NCBI RefSeq assembly: GCF_024679245.1
Contig: NC_090184.1
Coordinates: forward strand, 18,917,644 to 18,981,643
Origin: Pseudorasbora parva
Lineage: Eukaryota > Chordata > Actinopteri > Cypriniformes > Gobionidae
Direction: 5' to 3'
Length of the DNA stretch: 64,000 nucleotides
Within the stretch, counting starts at the first letter, position 1. Every line of letters starts with the position of its first letter. Both the position numbers and the translations under genes were made by a program. This document shows, piece by piece, positions 58,967 through 64,000 of this stretch. The notes below the pieces were generated by a model. That model searched no databases. It saw nothing but the letters and a program-made list of their open reading frames with translations, and had not been told where the DNA came from.

Positions 58967-59934
58967 ACACTATAGCGGAAGCTAGAGCCCCCTCGACGAG
59001 GCGGCTCTATACTCTGAAGTGGTCAGTGTTTTCTAACTGGTGTGCCGTCCGAAATATCGACGCACGCTCATGCGAGATAACAGAAGTGCTCGCTTTTCTC
59101 CAAGAGCTACTGGACGCGGGTCGTTCCCCCTCCACGCTCAAAGTTTATGTCGCCGCCATAGCAGCTAACCACGCTCAGGTCGCGGGACATTCACTAGGGA
59201 AAAGTGAGCTCATTGTACGTTTTCTTAAAGGGGCCAGGAGATTGAACCCCCCTCGCCCCCCTTCGGTCCCTATTTGGGACCTCGCGGTGGTTCTAGACGC
59301 TATGAAGGGTCCCCCCTTCGAGCCTCTCCAGACCGCGACCATAAAGCTTTTATCATTCAAAACTGCGTTTCTGCTGGCTCTGGCCTCGGTTAAACGTGTG
59401 AGTGACTTACACGCACTCTCAGTGAGTCCGTCCTGTCTCGAGTTCGGGCCCAACAACTCCAAAGTTGTTCTTAAACCGAGACATGGTTTTATACCCAAAG
59501 TGCTTTCTACCCCTTTTAGAGCACAGGTTATTACTCTGCTTCCTTTACCCGTATCTCAGGGTGAACAGGACGCGAATCTGCTCTGCCCGGTCAGAGCTCT
59601 GAGACTGTATCTGGAGCGCTCCTCCCCCTTCAGGCAGTCGGACCAGCTGTTTGTCTGCTTCGGCGGCCGCACTAAAGGTTGTGCTGTCACGAAGCAAAGA
59701 CTCTCACACTGGATAGTGGACGCTATCTCGCTGGCATATGAGTCTAAAAACCTGACTTGCCCTATAGGCGTTAAAGCCCACTCCACTAGAGGCATGGCCT
59801 CATCTTGGGCTTGGTCGTGTGGCATTTCTTTGGAAGATATCTGTGCGGCGGCAGGCTGGGCCTCTCCGTCCACTTTTATCAGATTCTATAAATTGGAGGT
59901 TCCAGCTCTACAAGCAGGGCTTCTCTCCATTTAG
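58963..59934 (+). CDS. DIRS tyrosine recombinase
   Basis: Integrates the circular DNA intermediate. The ATG at 58963 overlaps the RT stop (ATGA), giving 323 residues. The same frame is open far upstream (to 56713), but recombinase similarity begins only here, so this start is preferred. The N-terminal part (about 1-95) resembles a SAM-like core-binding domain, with Thr-Arg-Arg-Leu-Tyr and Pro-Ser-Thr-Leu-Lys-Val-Tyr. The catalytic part carries Arg145 (Lys-Arg-Val-Ser-Asp-Leu), His273-x2-Arg276 (Ala-His-Ser-Thr-Arg-Gly), Trp299 and the nucleophile candidate Tyr309 (Arg-Phe-Tyr). This is a complete R-H-R-W-Y set. No disabling change is visible. Confidence 0.93.
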   Translation: MNTIAEARAPSTRRLYTLKWSVFSNWCAVRNIDARSCEITEVLAFLQELLDAGRSPSTLKVYVAAIAANHAQVAGHSLGKSELIVRFLKGARRLNPPRPPSVPIWDLAVVLDAMKGPPFEPLQTATIKLLSFKTAFLLALASVKRVSDLHALSVSPSCLEFGPNNSKVVLKPRHGFIPKVLSTPFRAQVITLLPLPVSQGEQDANLLCPVRALRLYLERSSPFRQSDQLFVCFGGRTKGCAVTKQRLSHWIVDAISLAYESKNLTCPIGVKAHSTRGMASSWAWSCGISLEDICAAAGWASPSTFIRFYKLEVPALQAGLLSI

Positions 59935-60167
59935 GCTCTATCTTGACCCTGGTAAACAGATTGCCTTTAGTTTTGGCCTGTACACTTCAGTCCTTAAGCA
60001 CTTTCATTTATCATAAGATCCGACTATGTCCGATCAGCCGTTCAAATGAACCGACTCTTCCGGTTCTTCATCCCCCCTTATAGCCGCCTCTTCGGTGTCT
60101 CGGGGGTTATTTACATGTGCTTGGGTATACTGGGTCAGTCAGCACACACGGCGCTTTACATTGTGTT

Positions 60168-60260
60168 CCCATACGTAATACGAGGAACCTCTCTCGAAAG
60201 GGAACGTACTCGGTTACTTTCGTAACCTCGGTTCCCTGAGAGAGAGGAACGAGTATTACG
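60168..60260. repeat. DIRS internal complementary region
   Basis: The left part (60168-60205) is the reverse complement of the left end of the element. The right part (60206-60260) is the reverse complement of the right end. The join at 60205/60206 (GGGAAC|GTACTC) is the complement of right end GAGTAC joined to left end GTTCCC. In DIRS replication models this region templates completion and circularisation of the cDNA. Confidence 0.95.
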
Positions 60261-60311
60261 TTCCGTGCCGTGTTTATGCTTCTCAGGTATCGCTTCAGTC
60301 GATCTAAAAAC

Positions 60312-60626
60312 CTGACACCTATGGCGAAATCAGGGCTTTATATAGCCTCCTGTATGCAAATATAAGCACCTTTTTTCGGCGGGCTTCTGGAACGCCCCCC
60401 ATTGGCTCGTTCCTCTCAGCCGCCTCACCATAGGTTCATGCAGTTGCCGTGGCCCGGCCAATCAGAGCGCTCCTCGCGCTGAGTTATGGCCGTTCAGCGG
60501 CACTGCGCTTTACATGGATACCTTTATTAAAGTTTTGCTTCATATTCTCGAGAAAAGGAGTTTTCCCCATACGTAATACTCGTTCCTCTCTCTCAGGGAA
60601 CCGAGGTTACGAAAGTAACCGAGTAC
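60312..60626. repeat. DIRS right inverted terminal repeat
   Basis: Inverse of the left repeat from 'ctgacacctatggcg' to 'ccccatacgtaatac'. It carries an extended outer end that finishes GAAAGTAACCGAGTAC. Confidence 0.93.
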
Positions 60627-60985
60627 GTTATAAGTTACGTGGGTATATTTGTGGAAATAGCCAACAGTATGGGTGAAAATTATCGATTTTTCTTCTATGC
60701 AAAAAGTCATTAGGATTTTAAATAAAGATGAAGATATTTTGTAAAATTCCAAAATGTATTATGAGTAGTAATACAGGACTTCATGTAATGTATTCAACAA
60801 ACCATACATTTGTACAAAGGCGATTTTCTTAATATTTCGATTTTTTTCACCCTCAGATTCTATAATTTCTTAACAAACCATACATCAATAGAATGTTTAT
60901 TTATAATTATTATATTTATTCAGCTCTCAGATGATGTATAAATCTTAATTTAAAAAAGTTGTGTGTCCAGGGTCACATATGTTAA
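60627..60985. repeat. Right half of the dispersed repeat hosting the DIRS element
   Basis: Contains 'gggtatatttgtgg', 'tcattaggatttt', 'aaaccatacatcaatag' and ends 'tgtgtccagggtcacat'. I recall this as a very common fish repeat whose other end reads 'ggaccataaaacc', as found at 54738-54752. Confidence 0.65.

Positions 60986-64000
<3,015 letters not shown>

Larger units (their letters stand above)
54753..60626 (+). mobile_element. Complete DIRS-like tyrosine-recombinase retrotransposon
   Basis: This 5,874-bp element carries, in order: a left inverted terminal repeat, gag-like ORF, RT/RNase H ORF, tyrosine recombinase ORF, internal complementary region and right inverted terminal repeat. GTT is the first trinucleotide of the element and also follows its right end, fitting recombination at a 3-bp site without target duplication. 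All three ORFs are open. GC content is clearly higher than in the flanks. DIRS elements replicate by reverse transcription and integrate from a circular intermediate using a tyrosine recombinase instead of a DDE integrase. All expected parts are present, so the copy may be young. Confidence 0.95.

Overview
The window looks like vertebrate, specifically teleost, DNA, most likely from a cyprinid-type fish. It is AT-rich, has consensus GT-AG introns, carries one conserved vertebrate gene in small exons, and is otherwise packed with DNA transposons (Tc1, hAT-like, TTAA-flanked THAP/Kolobok-like and TAA-flanked Harbinger-like elements), SINEs, microsatellites and a DIRS-type retrotransposon. The species call rests on this repeat spectrum, not on a search.

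Host gene. Four minus-strand exons at 43373-43245, 38699-38587, 4238-3893 and 2312-2079 join in perfect phase. They encode 273 residues ending at a stop codon. I recognise the product as leucine-rich repeat-containing protein 75B (lrrc75b). The first exon is not visible in the window and probably lies beyond position 64000. Intron sizes are about 4.5 kb, 34.3 kb and 1.6 kb; most of the window is intron or far-upstream sequence.

Layout. 1-2078: 3' flank. 2079-4238: last two exons. 4239-38586: giant intron holding a nested series of elements. These are a TTAA element fragment (6.6-7.7 kb), a TAGCCTG-ended element with a 9-bp target duplication (9.1-10.0 kb), a TAA-flanked element (11.4-12.0 kb), a hAT-like element containing a 5S-derived SINE (12.4-14.3 kb), a GACA/GATA array (25.8 kb), a fold-back element with tandem repeats in both arms (26.8-28.3 kb), a Tc1 relic with several insertions inside it (28.4-31.2 kb), a TTAA/THAP element (31.7-33.0 kb), a structurally complete Tc1 with an open transposase (35.2-36.8 kb) and an LTR-like relic (37.2-38.4 kb). 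38587-43373: two exons, locally repeated simple DNA and small MITEs. 43374-64000: upstream or intron 1, with a second Tc1 relic, a 32-bp minisatellite, a second THAP relic, a DD35E Tc1 broken by a MITE, and a 5.9-kb DIRS retrotransposon with all its reading frames open (54753-60626).

The most striking object is the DIRS element. It has inverted terminal repeats, a gag-like ORF, a reverse transcriptase/RNase H ORF, and a tyrosine recombinase ORF whose start codon overlaps the RT stop codon (ATGA). Its internal complementary region is the reverse complement of the right-end/left-end junction, as the circular-intermediate model predicts. It sits inside an older dispersed repeat whose two halves can be read across the insertion. 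No CRISPR arrays, bacterial genes or authentic rRNA/tRNA genes were seen.
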